In this document: positions 32,738-42,594 of the stretch, piece after piece
Position numbering within the stretch: position 1 is the stretch's first letter
Layout of the letters: every line of letters starts with the position of its first letter
Assembly (NCBI GenBank): GCA_910578985.1
Contig: CAJTSF010000007.1
Span: 1 to 64,000 of the forward strand
Origin: an uncultured Odoribacter sp.
GTDB taxonomy: Bacteria; Bacteroidota; Bacteroidia; Bacteroidales; Marinifilaceae
Reading direction: 5' to 3'
Length of the DNA: 64,000 nt
Made by a program: the position numbers and the translations under genes
Notes under the pieces: generated by a model
Database searches by the model: none
Told to the model about the DNA's origin: nothing
Seen by the model: only the letters and a program-made list of their open reading frames with translations

Positions 32738-35077
32738 TTAGAAGGGATAACCGATAGCGATATTGAGCACCAGCCCTTTCCAGAATTTTCCGGCGATATT
32801 ATAGTAGCCGGATTTGCCCGTATCATAGGGTGCGTGGAGGGGAATACCCACGTCGGCGCGCACGACGATAAAGGAAAAATCGTAACGCACTCCGAAGCCC
32901 GTGCCCAATGCCAGCTCCTTGGGCAGTCCCTTCAAGCCGATGCGCCCGCCGGGGCGTTGCTCCTCGCCGCGCAGCAGCCACACGTTTCCCGCATCCAGGA
33001 AGAGGGCGCCTTTCAACTTTTCGTAAAGGGTGAAACGGTACTCGACGTTCCCCTCCAGTTTGATGTCGCCCGTCTGGTCGAGGTAAGAGTATTTGGTCGC
33101 GACGGGATGGTAACTTCCCGGTCCGATGGAGCGCACCTGGAAAGCGCGGATGCTGTTCGCGCCGCCGATATAAAACTGCTCGCTGTAGGGCATCACGCGG
33201 GAATTGCCGTAAGCATAGCCGATGCCTCCCATGATCCGGACCGCAAGCTGGTTCTTGTCATTGACCGTCTTGTAGCCGATGAGTTCCGTGGTCAGTTTCA
33301 GGAACTGCGAATAGCGGTTGTTGAGGAAGCGTTTCCCCTCTCCCGCCCGATTGCCGCACAAGCGCTGGAAGCCGGCGATGATATTGCCCGCCTGGGTGAA
33401 AGAGCTTTGCCAGAAAAGACGGTTGGGATTCCGGTAGGTGGCAGGGCGGTCGTAAGTGTAGGTGTAGGACATGGAGGGTATGAACTGGTTGTTGAAACTC
33501 TTCGCCACGGTCGGATTGCGCACCGTCACCGAATCAAACGCCTGGGAGGTCTTCAGCAGGTAGGTGTAGTTCAGTTTGAAAGGCACCACGGAGTGATGGT
33601 GCACCGGGGAAGAGTTGAAGTCGTACGTCGCGCTCCCCCAGAAAGAAATCATCCGGAAATAGTTGTGCCGGTTCATGAGATCCGTCCCGATCTGGAAATG
33701 CGTCTGCTCGCGCAGGTCGCGTTTGCTCTGCATGAAACGCGGTATCAGGAGGCGGGGCACCGAGAGGTTGATATTCAGTCCCAATTCATAGGAATTCATC
33801 AGACCGCGGTTGCCGGTCGCCTGGCGGTTGCCCCCGATTTGCCATTCGTAAGAACCGGTGAGCTTCACGGAGAATATCTCCGCGCGCTTGAACATGTTAC
33901 GGTTCGTCACCCCGAAAGTCAGTCCGGGTCCCAAGAGGTTGTTTGATTTGGAGGAGACATCCATCTCGATTTCAGTCTCTATCGGGAGGGCAAACTCGCC
34001 GTTGATGCGCATGTCCAGTCCCGGTACGGCTGCCGTGTCGGAGGCGGAAATGGTCATGTTGGCAAATTTAAAAACGCCCAGTTGCACGAAGTTCGCCTGG
34101 GTGCTGTTCTGCCGCACGGCGGAGTAGGTGTCGCCCGGACGCACTTTGACCGCCCGCATCAGCACATTGGGTTTCAGGGTGACGGGCGGGTCGTAAACGA
34201 TTTTCACCCCGTCCTCCACCAATGTATCGCGTTCCGCCGTCCCGTCATTCCTCTCCAGGTTCACCTCCACGCTCTTCAAGCGGTACGGCCGCAAGGCATT
34301 CTCCGGCGTCCCCTGCTTCAGGGCAATCCGAACGTCCGCCACCTTACGCCCCGCCAAAGTGTCCATCAGGAATTCCACGTGCCCGGGCTGGAAGAAATAG
34401 TATCCGTTGTTGCGCAAGCGGGCAGCCAGACGCTGCCTCTCCGCCTCCATCAGGTTCACATCGTAACGGTCTCCAGACTTCAATTCGGTGAACTCCATCG
34501 AAGGGCGCACAATGGAATCCATTGCCGGAGGCCACCCCCACAGGCGAATATCCCCGTAGCGGAAAGGCTCCGGCAATTCCACCCGGTAACTGATGCGCGC
34601 TTTCTTCGGATTATGTTTCCTGGGAATGATTTCATAGCTCGTGCGGGTACCGAAAAAGCCGAAATCCTTCATGTTGTTCTCTACCATCTTCAAGCACAAC
34701 TCCGGCTTCACATCGGAAACCAGAACGGGTTTCACCGACAGCTTCCTGTAGAGCCACCATTTCAATCCCTTTTCCTTCCGGATATCCCAATTATACACCC
34801 ACAGCCCCAAGGCGAAGGGCGAACGGATATACGGGGTGTATAAAGAGTTGTTGGGCTTCACCGACAGGGGACCCGAAACGGCGGCACTCTGCTTGCCGTT
34901 CAGCTTGACCTTCTCGGGCAGCTCCACTTTTATCTTCTTCACGCCGACATAAAGCACCTCCCCCTCCGACAATTTACGCGTCGTCGAACAGGATGCCAGG
35001 CAGAACACCAGGCAGAAAGCCAGTCCTGCCGAAAACAACCGCCAAGCGGTCCTCCGTTTCATTGTCACACTACTCAT
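32738..35077 (-). CDS. tamL: TamL, TamA/BamA-like outer-membrane lipoprotein
   Basis: 779 residues of the Omp85 superfamily. A lipoprotein signal ends in LASC (Cys30), followed by STTRKLSEGEVLYVGV; the POTRA-like region spans roughly 35-330 and a 16-strand-type barrel fills the rest, ending in the terminal aromatic signal IAIGYPF. The lipidated TamA relative of Bacteroidota is called TamL and works with TamB in outer-membrane biogenesis. The ATG at 35077 overlaps the tamB stop in ATGA, which favours this start over MKRRTAW five codons on. A few bases of leaderless 3' end separate it from the tRNA-Ser promoter. Confidence 0.9.
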   Translation of the reverse strand: MSSVTMKRRTAWRLFSAGLAFCLVFCLASCSTTRKLSEGEVLYVGVKKIKVELPEKVKLNGKQSAAVSGPLSVKPNNSLYTPYIRSPFALGLWVYNWDIRKEKGLKWWLYRKLSVKPVLVSDVKPELCLKMVENNMKDFGFFGTRTSYEIIPRKHNPKKARISYRVELPEPFRYGDIRLWGWPPAMDSIVRPSMEFTELKSGDRYDVNLMEAERQRLAARLRNNGYYFFQPGHVEFLMDTLAGRKVADVRIALKQGTPENALRPYRLKSVEVNLERNDGTAERDTLVEDGVKIVYDPPVTLKPNVLMRAVKVRPGDTYSAVRQNSTQANFVQLGVFKFANMTISASDTAAVPGLDMRINGEFALPIETEIEMDVSSKSNNLLGPGLTFGVTNRNMFKRAEIFSVKLTGSYEWQIGGNRQATGNRGLMNSYELGLNINLSVPRLLIPRFMQSKRDLREQTHFQIGTDLMNRHNYFRMISFWGSATYDFNSSPVHHHSVVPFKLNYTYLLKTSQAFDSVTVRNPTVAKSFNNQFIPSMSYTYTYDRPATYRNPNRLFWQSSFTQAGNIIAGFQRLCGNRAGEGKRFLNNRYSQFLKLTTELIGYKTVNDKNQLAVRIMGGIGYAYGNSRVMPYSEQFYIGGANSIRAFQVRSIGPGSYHPVATKYSYLDQTGDIKLEGNVEYRFTLYEKLKGALFLDAGNVWLLRGEEQRPGGRIGLKGLPKELALGTGFGVRYDFSFIVVRADVGIPLHAPYDTGKSGYYNIAGKFWKGLVLNIAIGYPF

Positions 35078-38000
35078 GGATTCCTCATATTTGGGTTCAA
35101 CCGTTCTTCCCGGTTCTTGTTCTTGAACAAATCCTTGAACTTCCGGAAATTCTTTCTCCAGACGATGCCGACACCGGTACGTACCACCTGCCCGTCCAGC
35201 ACACTCTCATAATTGGAGTGGCGGAACACCTTGGCGAACAGGTTTCTCTTCTTGGTCATGGTGTATTCGATGGAAATGTCGTCCACCAAATTATTCTTCA
35301 GACTACCACTTCCATCCTCATTGCCGTCCGTCGAAATACGCCCTCCGATTTTCACCCGCACCCGGTCGTTGAACAATTGTCTGGAAAACTGGTAGGTCAC
35401 GTCCGTGCGGGTGACGTTGTCATCCGTGCCGTGCGCATCGAATCCTACCGTCAGTCCCGCCTTCCGGGTATATTTGTTCAATTCATTCTCCACCAAACTG
35501 TAAAGCGCATTGTTCGCCACATTCACCCCCGAGGAAACGGCTCCGGGCGCCGTGTAAGTATTGTAAATCAATAGATTCAACGCCTGTCTTGTCCGTTCCT
35601 CCGGCGAGAAGGTCGCCAGTTGGTTCTGGATGACCATATCATTGGGCGCCGACAGGTCAAACGTGATGTCCGGATGCGCCAGGTTGTTCCGGATGCGGAT
35701 AATCGACTCGAACAGCACCTGCCGCGCCTGTTCCCCCTCCTCCACGTCCGCCTTCACCTGTTCCGCCGCCGATATGTTCAGCGTGGGATTCATCGCCATG
35801 CCCGTCCACTCGACAAAACTGCCGCTGCTGATGCGGAATTCCTTTTTCCCCACAACAGGCACGCCATACTCCACTGTCCCGTCCGACAAAATATACTTTC
35901 CCGACAGGCTCATCCCGTTTTCGGGACTCATCGCCAGCACCAGGTTCCCGCCGCCCCGGATATCCACCCGGTTGCCTCCGTCCTCCGACAGGTCCACCCC
36001 GGCATGCACGGACTCTCCGATTTCTATCTGCATACGCATCGATACCCCGCCGGCGTTCACCTTCCCGAACGGCTGCATCTCCTGTCCCGTCGTATCGCTG
36101 AAAGACACGAAACGCACCAAATCCACGCTCTTGTCCACCAGTGCCGTTGCCGAGCTCCGCAGGACATAGGTGATGTCCGTCGTATTCAGCAGATGCACCT
36201 TCCCCGTGATGTCAAGTTCCGAAAAAAGCCCCGATATCTCCGCGTGCACATCCGCATATGCCTTTCCGTAAATCATCGACGTGGGATTCTTGCGGACGTT
36301 CACGACCTCGAAGTTCCGGGCATCGACAGCCAATTCCATCCCCATGCGCTCAAAGGGCGTCAGACGGATTGCCCCGTCCAGCACCAACTCACTGCGGTTG
36401 GGAGCCATGAAACGGAAAGCGTCAAAAAGTATCCGCCCTTCCTTAATCCATACCGGAACCGTATCCAAACCGAACACCGAACCGAGCATCACCATATCCG
36501 CCTTGCCTTCCCGGAAAACCAACTTCCCGTCGATTTGCGGCGCATTCAACGTGCCCCGCAAACGCACCCCGCCTGTCAATATTCCTTTCAGTTGCATCAA
36601 ATCCAAGGGCAGGAAAGCATTCGCCACATCCAAAGAAAGCGAGGGGAGATCCACATCCAACGACAAAACACCCTCCTTCCCATCCGTTCCCACCTCTCCT
36701 TTCGCCTCCATCTGGCGGACACCGTCCATACTGACCCCGACCCCTATCTCATGCCTCTTGAAACGCTGGTCCACCAGATACTGCAAATCCACTGCCGGCG
36801 AACCCACCCGCTTTCCGTTCACCTCCATGTCCTCGACCGCCACACTCCCCTCCACCCCAATCTGTCCCCTCGTGTCATACATCATCATGTCCGCATCCAG
36901 TCTTCCTCCCAAATCCGGCATCATCGGCACCATGCCCGACACCTCCGCCAAATCCACGCCCACCAGTTCCATCCTCAGGCGCTCCCGCTGCTCTCCATCG
37001 TCCGGTAGTGACTGTAAATTCACCCGTTTATCCCCGTTCTCCATCCGCAAATTCGCCCGCACCCGCCCTCTCTTGTCCACCGTCACCCAATTCCCCTCGT
37101 TTACCTTCCAGCGGTTATATCCCAACACCGGATTCACCGGAAACAGCCCTATCATAAAAACGGAATCCCTCATCTCCGCATCCACCCCCAAATCAAAGCC
37201 TACACGCCCCTCCGCATCACGCTGCTTCAACTCCATCCGGATGCCTCCCCGCTCTATACGCCCGTTCACCCCTACATCCGAAAACCCTTTCCACATCTCC
37301 CCTCCACCATGTCCCCGCAGCGAATAAACCAAGCTCTTCCCCACCTGCCAAACTCCTGCCTGCATCGAATCCACCCGTACCGTCCCCACATATCCTCCCT
37401 GCAACGACATTCCCGCACGCAAACCGCTTCTCCGACGCGACACTACGGACAAAGAAAGATGCTTGAAACCCATATCCCTCACCTTTAAAAAATGAGCAAC
37501 CGCATTCTGCTCATCCCCCGCAATCTCCAGACTGAAAGGCGGCACCGCCCATCCCACCTCCTCCATATCGGAAACCCGCTCCTTCACCTGCCTGCCGATG
37601 ACCTCTGCCACTATCCCCATTCCGGATATAAACTCCGTCAAAGAAGTATCCGCACGGAACTCCATCCTTAAGTCCCCCGAATGCAATTCCAGGCGGGTAT
37701 GCAGACTATCCGTAGCCAATTCCATTTTCAAATTTCCCAATTCATCGCTCCTCCTCCCGTCCGCCATCCGTACACTGTCCAGCTCGACCATCATACTGCC
37801 ACTCCGTTCCGCATCCAGCATTGCCTCCAAACGAATACCCGCTTCCACCCGCAACGGCTCCGGAACGAAATGCAAGCGTTGCAAATCCATCATGCCCACA
37901 TGCCCCTGCACGGACAAAGCATACACTCCATCGACTGAATCCCCCTTGAACACCAACCCCACCGGCACCGCCTCATCTTCAGACACCAACGTTCCCCACA

Positions 38001-39726
38001 GGCGCATACGCCGCAACGATGCCGCCAACGACACATCCCGGTAAGCATATCCCCCGTATTCCAATTCATGTACCTCCGCATTCACCTCCGCCCGCATCGT
38101 CTCCGGCGAAAAGCCTTGTCCCGTGAAACGGACACCGGCAGACACATGCCCCAGCGAATCCTCCGGCAAAAAACGATATAAAGGGAAACGGCTCACCAAC
38201 AACTCTCCATCATAGACCTCCGTCCCCGGACGATAAAAACCGTCCAATGCTAGACACCCTTCCGAACAACAAAACCGCACATCCCCCCGGTACTCTCCCT
38301 CCTCCATCCATACCTTTGCCGACAACTCCATCCCCCGAGGCAGCTCCACTCCCATCCCCTCCAACCATACCCCCGCAAACGACACATCCTCCAACTCACC
38401 CCGCACCTCCATCTCACCCCGCATCCTCTCCCTCTCTCTCCAACCCGACACATTCCCGCTTCCCGTCACCTTCAAATGCCCCGGCATTTCCAGCAGCAAC
38501 TGCCCCACCTTCAAATCTTCCCCGCTCCACAATGCCGAGATACCGACACTCAAACGTTCCCCCCGCAACTCTTCCGGAAGACCGGAATAAAATACCCCGA
38601 CATCTTCCATCCCAATCTCCCCGCTTACCGCCACCTGCAAGGGCTCCCTGCCCGGAATATCTTCGAAACCCGCGTCCGCATCAACCTCCAACCTCAAATG
38701 ACTATGCCTGGTATGTAAAACTCCGCCCCGAAAAGCCGTCTCCGTCGAATCCAACACCACGCTTCCCTCCATCCCCGCCAACACCGGTCCTCCATCCCGC
38801 ACCGCATGCACATCCCTCAACCGTGCACGTACCACCGTTCCCCGGTTATACACTTCCTCCACCTGCACGCCAATGCCTGACAACACCAACTTTTCTTTCC
38901 CTTCCCCCATACGAAAATCACCGTTCTCCAAGCCGACCTTCCCCACCAACACCGTCCACGGCATCCCCGTTCCTTCCTCCTCCTTCATCATCTTCTCTTC
39001 ACTCCCTCCCCCCGCCATCCGACACCATCCCCCACTCACCCACACCGAATCCACTCCTACCGTCTGCCCTCCGATACCGACCTCCCCGCCTGCCACCCAT
39101 GCTTCTCCCAACCCCGCCCGCAACTCCGGCATCGAAGGCGTCCGCATCCCGTAAGCCATCCGCACCAATTCCACCCTCTCCACTCCAATCCTCCACCCTT
39201 CCCCCTCCACTTCCTTTTTCTCTGTGTCCTCCTCCGTCCCGTTCTCCCCTTCCATCCATACCCTTCCCCCCTCTACCCTCACACTCCCTACTTTCACTCT
39301 CCGCTCCCCCCAATTCACCTCCGGCACCCTCGCATCCATCCGCTCCACGTCCACATCCAATTTCATCCCCTCCCCCCCATCCCCCCACGCCATTCTCACC
39401 CCCTCCAACTCAAACCGCCCCACGCTCACCTGCTTACGCCACAATCCTCCTAACCCTACCCGCACACGCAACCTATCAAGAGATACCAACGTATCTCCTT
39501 CCTTCCTACCCACATATACTTTCTCTAAACGTAAATCCAACGGAAACCCCAACCGGAACCGACCCACACTTATCTCCACCCCATAGTGCTCCGCCACATA
39601 CCTCTCCGCCACTCCTTTCACCAACCCTTGCACCGGCGGCAAATACAACAGAAAAACCACCACCAACGGCAACCCCAGCGTCACCGCCATCACCCACCAG
39701 AAATATCTTAAAACCTTCCTCTTCAT
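35074..39726 (-). CDS. tamB: TamB, translocation and assembly module protein
   Basis: 1550 residues. An N-terminal membrane anchor (residues 9-29) precedes a very long periplasmic stretch of repeated beta-strands, as in AsmA/TamB bridge proteins; the conserved TamB C-terminal domain (about 1080-1520) carries PNDMVIQNQLATFSPEER, LLIYNTYTAPG and the closing YTMTKKRNLFAKVFR. It should span from the inner membrane to TamL and help move lipids or barrel proteins outwards. Residues 150-180 hold a charged EEDTEKKEVEGEG loop unlike the rest. Coding-strand sequence is strongly G-rich in the N-terminal third. Translationally coupled to tamL and 49 bases after the nucleotidyltransferase gene. Confidence 0.92.
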   Translation of the reverse strand: MKRKVLRYFWWVMAVTLGLPLVVVFLLYLPPVQGLVKGVAERYVAEHYGVEISVGRFRLGFPLDLRLEKVYVGRKEGDTLVSLDRLRVRVGLGGLWRKQVSVGRFELEGVRMAWGDGGEGMKLDVDVERMDARVPEVNWGERRVKVGSVRVEGGRVWMEGENGTEEDTEKKEVEGEGWRIGVERVELVRMAYGMRTPSMPELRAGLGEAWVAGGEVGIGGQTVGVDSVWVSGGWCRMAGGGSEEKMMKEEEGTGMPWTVLVGKVGLENGDFRMGEGKEKLVLSGIGVQVEEVYNRGTVVRARLRDVHAVRDGGPVLAGMEGSVVLDSTETAFRGGVLHTRHSHLRLEVDADAGFEDIPGREPLQVAVSGEIGMEDVGVFYSGLPEELRGERLSVGISALWSGEDLKVGQLLLEMPGHLKVTGSGNVSGWRERERMRGEMEVRGELEDVSFAGVWLEGMGVELPRGMELSAKVWMEEGEYRGDVRFCCSEGCLALDGFYRPGTEVYDGELLVSRFPLYRFLPEDSLGHVSAGVRFTGQGFSPETMRAEVNAEVHELEYGGYAYRDVSLAASLRRMRLWGTLVSEDEAVPVGLVFKGDSVDGVYALSVQGHVGMMDLQRLHFVPEPLRVEAGIRLEAMLDAERSGSMMVELDSVRMADGRRSDELGNLKMELATDSLHTRLELHSGDLRMEFRADTSLTEFISGMGIVAEVIGRQVKERVSDMEEVGWAVPPFSLEIAGDEQNAVAHFLKVRDMGFKHLSLSVVSRRRSGLRAGMSLQGGYVGTVRVDSMQAGVWQVGKSLVYSLRGHGGGEMWKGFSDVGVNGRIERGGIRMELKQRDAEGRVGFDLGVDAEMRDSVFMIGLFPVNPVLGYNRWKVNEGNWVTVDKRGRVRANLRMENGDKRVNLQSLPDDGEQRERLRMELVGVDLAEVSGMVPMMPDLGGRLDADMMMYDTRGQIGVEGSVAVEDMEVNGKRVGSPAVDLQYLVDQRFKRHEIGVGVSMDGVRQMEAKGEVGTDGKEGVLSLDVDLPSLSLDVANAFLPLDLMQLKGILTGGVRLRGTLNAPQIDGKLVFREGKADMVMLGSVFGLDTVPVWIKEGRILFDAFRFMAPNRSELVLDGAIRLTPFERMGMELAVDARNFEVVNVRKNPTSMIYGKAYADVHAEISGLFSELDITGKVHLLNTTDITYVLRSSATALVDKSVDLVRFVSFSDTTGQEMQPFGKVNAGGVSMRMQIEIGESVHAGVDLSEDGGNRVDIRGGGNLVLAMSPENGMSLSGKYILSDGTVEYGVPVVGKKEFRISSGSFVEWTGMAMNPTLNISAAEQVKADVEEGEQARQVLFESIIRIRNNLAHPDITFDLSAPNDMVIQNQLATFSPEERTRQALNLLIYNTYTAPGAVSSGVNVANNALYSLVENELNKYTRKAGLTVGFDAHGTDDNVTRTDVTYQFSRQLFNDRVRVKIGGRISTDGNEDGSGSLKNNLVDDISIEYTMTKKRNLFAKVFRHSNYESVLDGQVVRTGVGIVWRKNFRKFKDLFKNKNREERLNPNMRNP

Positions 39727-39775
39727 ACACGCATGACCTATACACCTCCCTTATACGTCCCCACCCCTCCGCAAG

Positions 39776-40495
39776 TTACACCCCCTGCGTCATCCACCCC
39801 TCGGCTTCCCGTACCGCCTCCACCGTTCCCAAATCCAAGAATCTCCCTCCGTAAAAAAACATCCTCACCTCATGCTCTGCCGCCTGCACCAAATACTCAT
39901 CGATAATCGAAAACCTCCCCCGTCCTTTCATCCCGCTCAAAAACTCACTGCTTACCACCTGTACCCCGCAAAACCCATACCTCCCCGCCTCCTCGAATCC
40001 ATCTCCCACGACCTTCCTCTCCCCCGTCATACTGTTCTCCCATCCCTTCAGCCTCCCGTCCGCCCCGAATCTCAATCCTCTCCCGGGCGCTGCCCCCCTC
40101 ACCGCCAACGTCGCAAATCCCTCCCCATGCGTCTTTGCCAGCGCCCTCAAATCCATCTCCGTATAAATATCCACATTATGCACCATCACCGTCTCCCCTG
40201 GCGTAAACAATCCTCTCGCCTTCAACAGCCCTCCGCCCGTATCCAACAACTCTTCCCGCTCGTCCGATACCACCACCCCGTCAGCCAGCCAGCCCTCCCG
40301 CTGCAAAAACTCCTCCACCTGTTCCGCAAAATGGTGCACATTCACGACAATCCGCCCTATTCCAGCCTCCCGCATCCTTCCCAATACCCCCTCCAGCAAA
40401 GTCTTCCCCCCCACCTCCGCCAATGCCTTCGGCTTCCGGTCCGTCAAAGGACGCAACCGTGTCCCCAACCCTGCAGCAAATATCATTCCCTCCAT
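39776..40495 (-). CDS. Sugar-phosphate nucleotidyltransferase (MurU/HddC/GlmU-N type)
   Basis: 239 residues. The pyrophosphorylase signature FAAGLGTRLRPLTDRKPKAL is at 6-25, with the DxD-like MVHNVDIYTE metal-site region further on. The short size matches single-domain enzymes such as MurU (MurNAc-1-phosphate uridylyltransferase) and HddC; activation of MurNAc in wall recycling is plausible but no AmgK-like kinase is adjacent. Start MEGMIFAAG at 40495 is one base from the response-regulator stop, so the longer frame to 40528 is rejected. Confidence 0.85.
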   Translation of the reverse strand: MEGMIFAAGLGTRLRPLTDRKPKALAEVGGKTLLEGVLGRMREAGIGRIVVNVHHFAEQVEEFLQREGWLADGVVVSDEREELLDTGGGLLKARGLFTPGETVMVHNVDIYTEMDLRALAKTHGEGFATLAVRGAAPGRGLRFGADGRLKGWENSMTGERKVVGDGFEEAGRYGFCGVQVVSSEFLSGMKGRGRFSIIDEYLVQAAEHEVRMFFYGGRFLDLGTVEAVREAEGWMTQGV

Positions 40496-40496
40496 G

Positions 40497-41168
40497 TCAC
40501 ACCTCCACCATCTTGTTCCGTATTGCATACATCACCAGCGCCGCCGTATTCCGGCAACCCGTCTTGCTCAACAGATTCGCCCGATGCTTATCCACCGTCC
40601 GCTTGCTGATAAACAACTTATCCGCAATCTCCTGATTGGACAATCCCAGGCACACGTGATACAATATCTCCAACTCTCTCCCCGAAATCTCACTATCCGA
40701 CGACTCCACCTTCGCCCCATCCCTCATATTATTCAAAATCCCTCTCAGCAACTCTTCCGAAAAATAACTGTCCCCCTCCGCCACCGCACGAATTGCCGCA
40801 ATCACCTTTTCTATTCCCGCGCTCTTCAACACAAACCCTTTCACCCCGGCATCCACCATCTTATAATAATACTGCTCCTCGCCGTACATCGACAATACGA
40901 TGACCTTCATCCCCGGTTTCATCCTCAACGCCGCTTCCGTCGCCTCCAACCCATTCATCACCGGCATCTCGATATCCATCAGCACCACATCACAATCCAT
41001 GAATGAAAGACTGTCCAAAAACTCCTTTCCATTCGACGCCTCATAAATATGCTGCACAAAATCCTGCGTCGATAACAACAACTTTAAACCTTCACGGAAC
41101 AACTTATGGTCATCCACAATGCAAACCTTCAACTTTCCCGGCTCTTTCATCGCTTTATTTTCTTTCAT
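40497..41168 (-). CDS. NarL/FixJ-family response regulator
   Basis: About 223 residues. Receiver domain with acidic pair DD at 19-20, phospho-acceptor Asp65 in LMDIEMPVMNG and switch Lys115 in FVLKSAG; a LuxR-type helix-turn-helix follows (residues about 160-220, ISGRELEIL ... SNQEIADKLFISKRTVDKHRANL). No histidine kinase is nearby, so it is an orphan here. The open frame runs to 41309 through a terminator and the promoter, so a start after the transcription start (41168, or 41150) is required. It heads a unit with the nucleotidyltransferase, tamB and tamL. Confidence 0.9.
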   Translation of the reverse strand: MKENKAMKEPGKLKVCIVDDHKLFREGLKLLLSTQDFVQHIYEASNGKEFLDSLSFMDCDVVLMDIEMPVMNGLEATEAALRMKPGMKVIVLSMYGEEQYYYKMVDAGVKGFVLKSAGIEKVIAAIRAVAEGDSYFSEELLRGILNNMRDGAKVESSDSEISGRELEILYHVCLGLSNQEIADKLFISKRTVDKHRANLLSKTGCRNTAALVMYAIRNKMVEV

Positions 41169-41186
41169 CGCGCCACATTTTAAACG

Positions 41187-41230
41187 CATTACATCCCGCA
41201 AACATAAGATTTCAGTCCCAAAATTCCAAA
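41187..41230 (-). promoter_or_regulatory. Promoter of the response regulator-tamB-tamL unit (shared motif copy 1)
   Basis: On the minus strand TTTG (41227-41230), a 20-base spacer and TATGTTTG (41199-41206). A 41-base stretch from -33 into the leader agrees at 37 positions with the promoter of the ECF sigma gene, including the 17-base core TGAAATCTTATGTTTGC. Confidence 0.8.
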
Positions 41231-41244
41231 CAATACGTTCATTA

Positions 41245-41275
41245 AAAATCCGGTGGATAGTATCCACCGGATTTT
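41245..41275 (-). terminator. Terminator of the ECF-SusCD operon
   Basis: A perfect 13-base stem (41245-41257 with 41263-41275) with a five-base loop and T-run on the minus strand, 40 bases after the thioredoxin gene. Confidence 0.9.
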
Positions 41276-41316
41276 CATTCACATGCGTTATTCTATAAAA
41301 CAAATTCACTCCATCA

Positions 41317-42543
41317 TCAATTCATTCGCATCGCACGCTGTATTCGCCCCCCGCTCCGTTCCTGCCCTTCCTTGGCGTATTTCTCCTCCTCCATCTTCGA
41401 CTTGTCCGCTCCCAGCGTATCCCCGATTGCGCGCTGCAAACGAGCTTTCGAATTCATCAGGTCGGCTTTGGCAAAATAATCCTCCGTATTCACGCAACGT
41501 TCGTCAATCCAACGGATAGCCTCCTCCACCAGCGCCTTGTCCGCACAGCTTTGGAAAGCCTCGATATTCGTCTGGAAATAATGTTTCTCCAGGCCGCCGC
41601 GCAGCATGTTGTAACTCATCACCTCGCGCATTTTATCCAGCAAGCCGCGATAATCCCCTTTCCGAACATAGGCCGCCGTATATAAATTCGCCAAACCGAT
41701 GGGAGCCATCTGAGAATCGATATGAAGCAGGTAGTCCGTCAGTTCCGCATTACGCTGTTCGTCAAACGCCGTACCCATTCCAGGCTTCCAGTTGCTCAAC
41801 ATCATCACCGCTCCATATATCGCCCCCTCCAGCTTATAATCCACCACTTCCTTACCGGCTACGGCATAAAACTTATCCCGGTTCGCCATCACCGCCTTCA
41901 ACGGAGCGGACAACGGATCCTGAACATACTGCTTGATCAGGTCCCAGTTCTCCTTCGTTGCCAACCGGTCCACGGAAAGGGTATTCAGATATTCTGCGGC
42001 AACCTTGCTCACCTCCTCTTTCATATAGGCGGAAGCCAATGCAGGCAGGTACGCTTGCAAAAATTCGGCACTCCGTTCGCCCGCAGCATAACGCTTCATC
42101 ATGCCACTCAAATTGCCCTGGGGATCCATCGCCTGCTTGCCTCCGGCAATCAGCCATTCCGCTTTCCCTGCTCCCACCATACGATGAACGGCTTCTCCCG
42201 TCACAGGATCCACGAACACCAGCGTCGGGAATGCTTTCACCTCGAATTTATCCTTCAGTATCACCCCGTCCGCATCCTTTTCCATGTCATATTTGGCATT
42301 TACAAAATTGGCATTGAAGAAATCCGCCACCGCATCCTGTGTGAACACCTGGGAAGACAACATCTTGCAAGGACCGCACCAAGAGGTGTAGCAATCCACA
42401 AAAATCAGCTTCTTCTCCTTCTTCGCTTTCTTTAAAATCTGTTTCCAGACTTTCGTCTGCTCGAACTCAATGCTCCGGTTCTGTGCCTCTGCTCCGAAAA
42501 AAACGGCAAAGACCAAAACGAACGCCATCATCAGTTTTCTCAT
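41317..42543 (-). CDS. Periplasmic thioredoxin-family protein with helical C-terminal region
   Basis: 408 residues: signal peptide (1-20), thioredoxin domain with WCGPC (Cys56 and Cys59) in DCYTSWCGPCK and cis-Pro region FPTLVFVDP, then about 260 residues of helical repeats of unknown role. An extra Cys51 sits just before the motif. The layout resembles DsbD-like soluble or redox-repair thioredoxins of Bacteroidota. It is the last gene of the ECF-SusCD operon (51 bases after the TlpA gene) and is followed by the terminator, so it should serve the same process. Confidence 0.9.
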   Translation of the reverse strand: MRKLMMAFVLVFAVFFGAEAQNRSIEFEQTKVWKQILKKAKKEKKLIFVDCYTSWCGPCKMLSSQVFTQDAVADFFNANFVNAKYDMEKDADGVILKDKFEVKAFPTLVFVDPVTGEAVHRMVGAGKAEWLIAGGKQAMDPQGNLSGMMKRYAAGERSAEFLQAYLPALASAYMKEEVSKVAAEYLNTLSVDRLATKENWDLIKQYVQDPLSAPLKAVMANRDKFYAVAGKEVVDYKLEGAIYGAVMMLSNWKPGMGTAFDEQRNAELTDYLLHIDSQMAPIGLANLYTAAYVRKGDYRGLLDKMREVMSYNMLRGGLEKHYFQTNIEAFQSCADKALVEEAIRWIDERCVNTEDYFAKADLMNSKARLQRAIGDTLGADKSKMEEEKYAKEGQERSGGRIQRAMRMN

Positions 42544-42594
42544 AATACTTGTTTCTTATTTATGAATTAATCAATGGCAAATATAACGAAATTA

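Noticed and set aside
38247..39854. 535-residue Pro/Ser-rich plus-strand frame
   Set aside because: It lies antisense to the G-rich N-terminal part of tamB; the amino-acid content (mostly P, S, T) is that of C-rich sequence, and there is no promoter or domain.
40497..41309. 270-residue form of the response regulator
   Set aside because: The extra N-terminus would be encoded across the thioredoxin terminator and the unit's own promoter.
41873..42157. Several 60-160 codon frames in alternative frames across the window
   Set aside because: All lie inside well-supported genes, lack promoters and show no domain; they are shadows.
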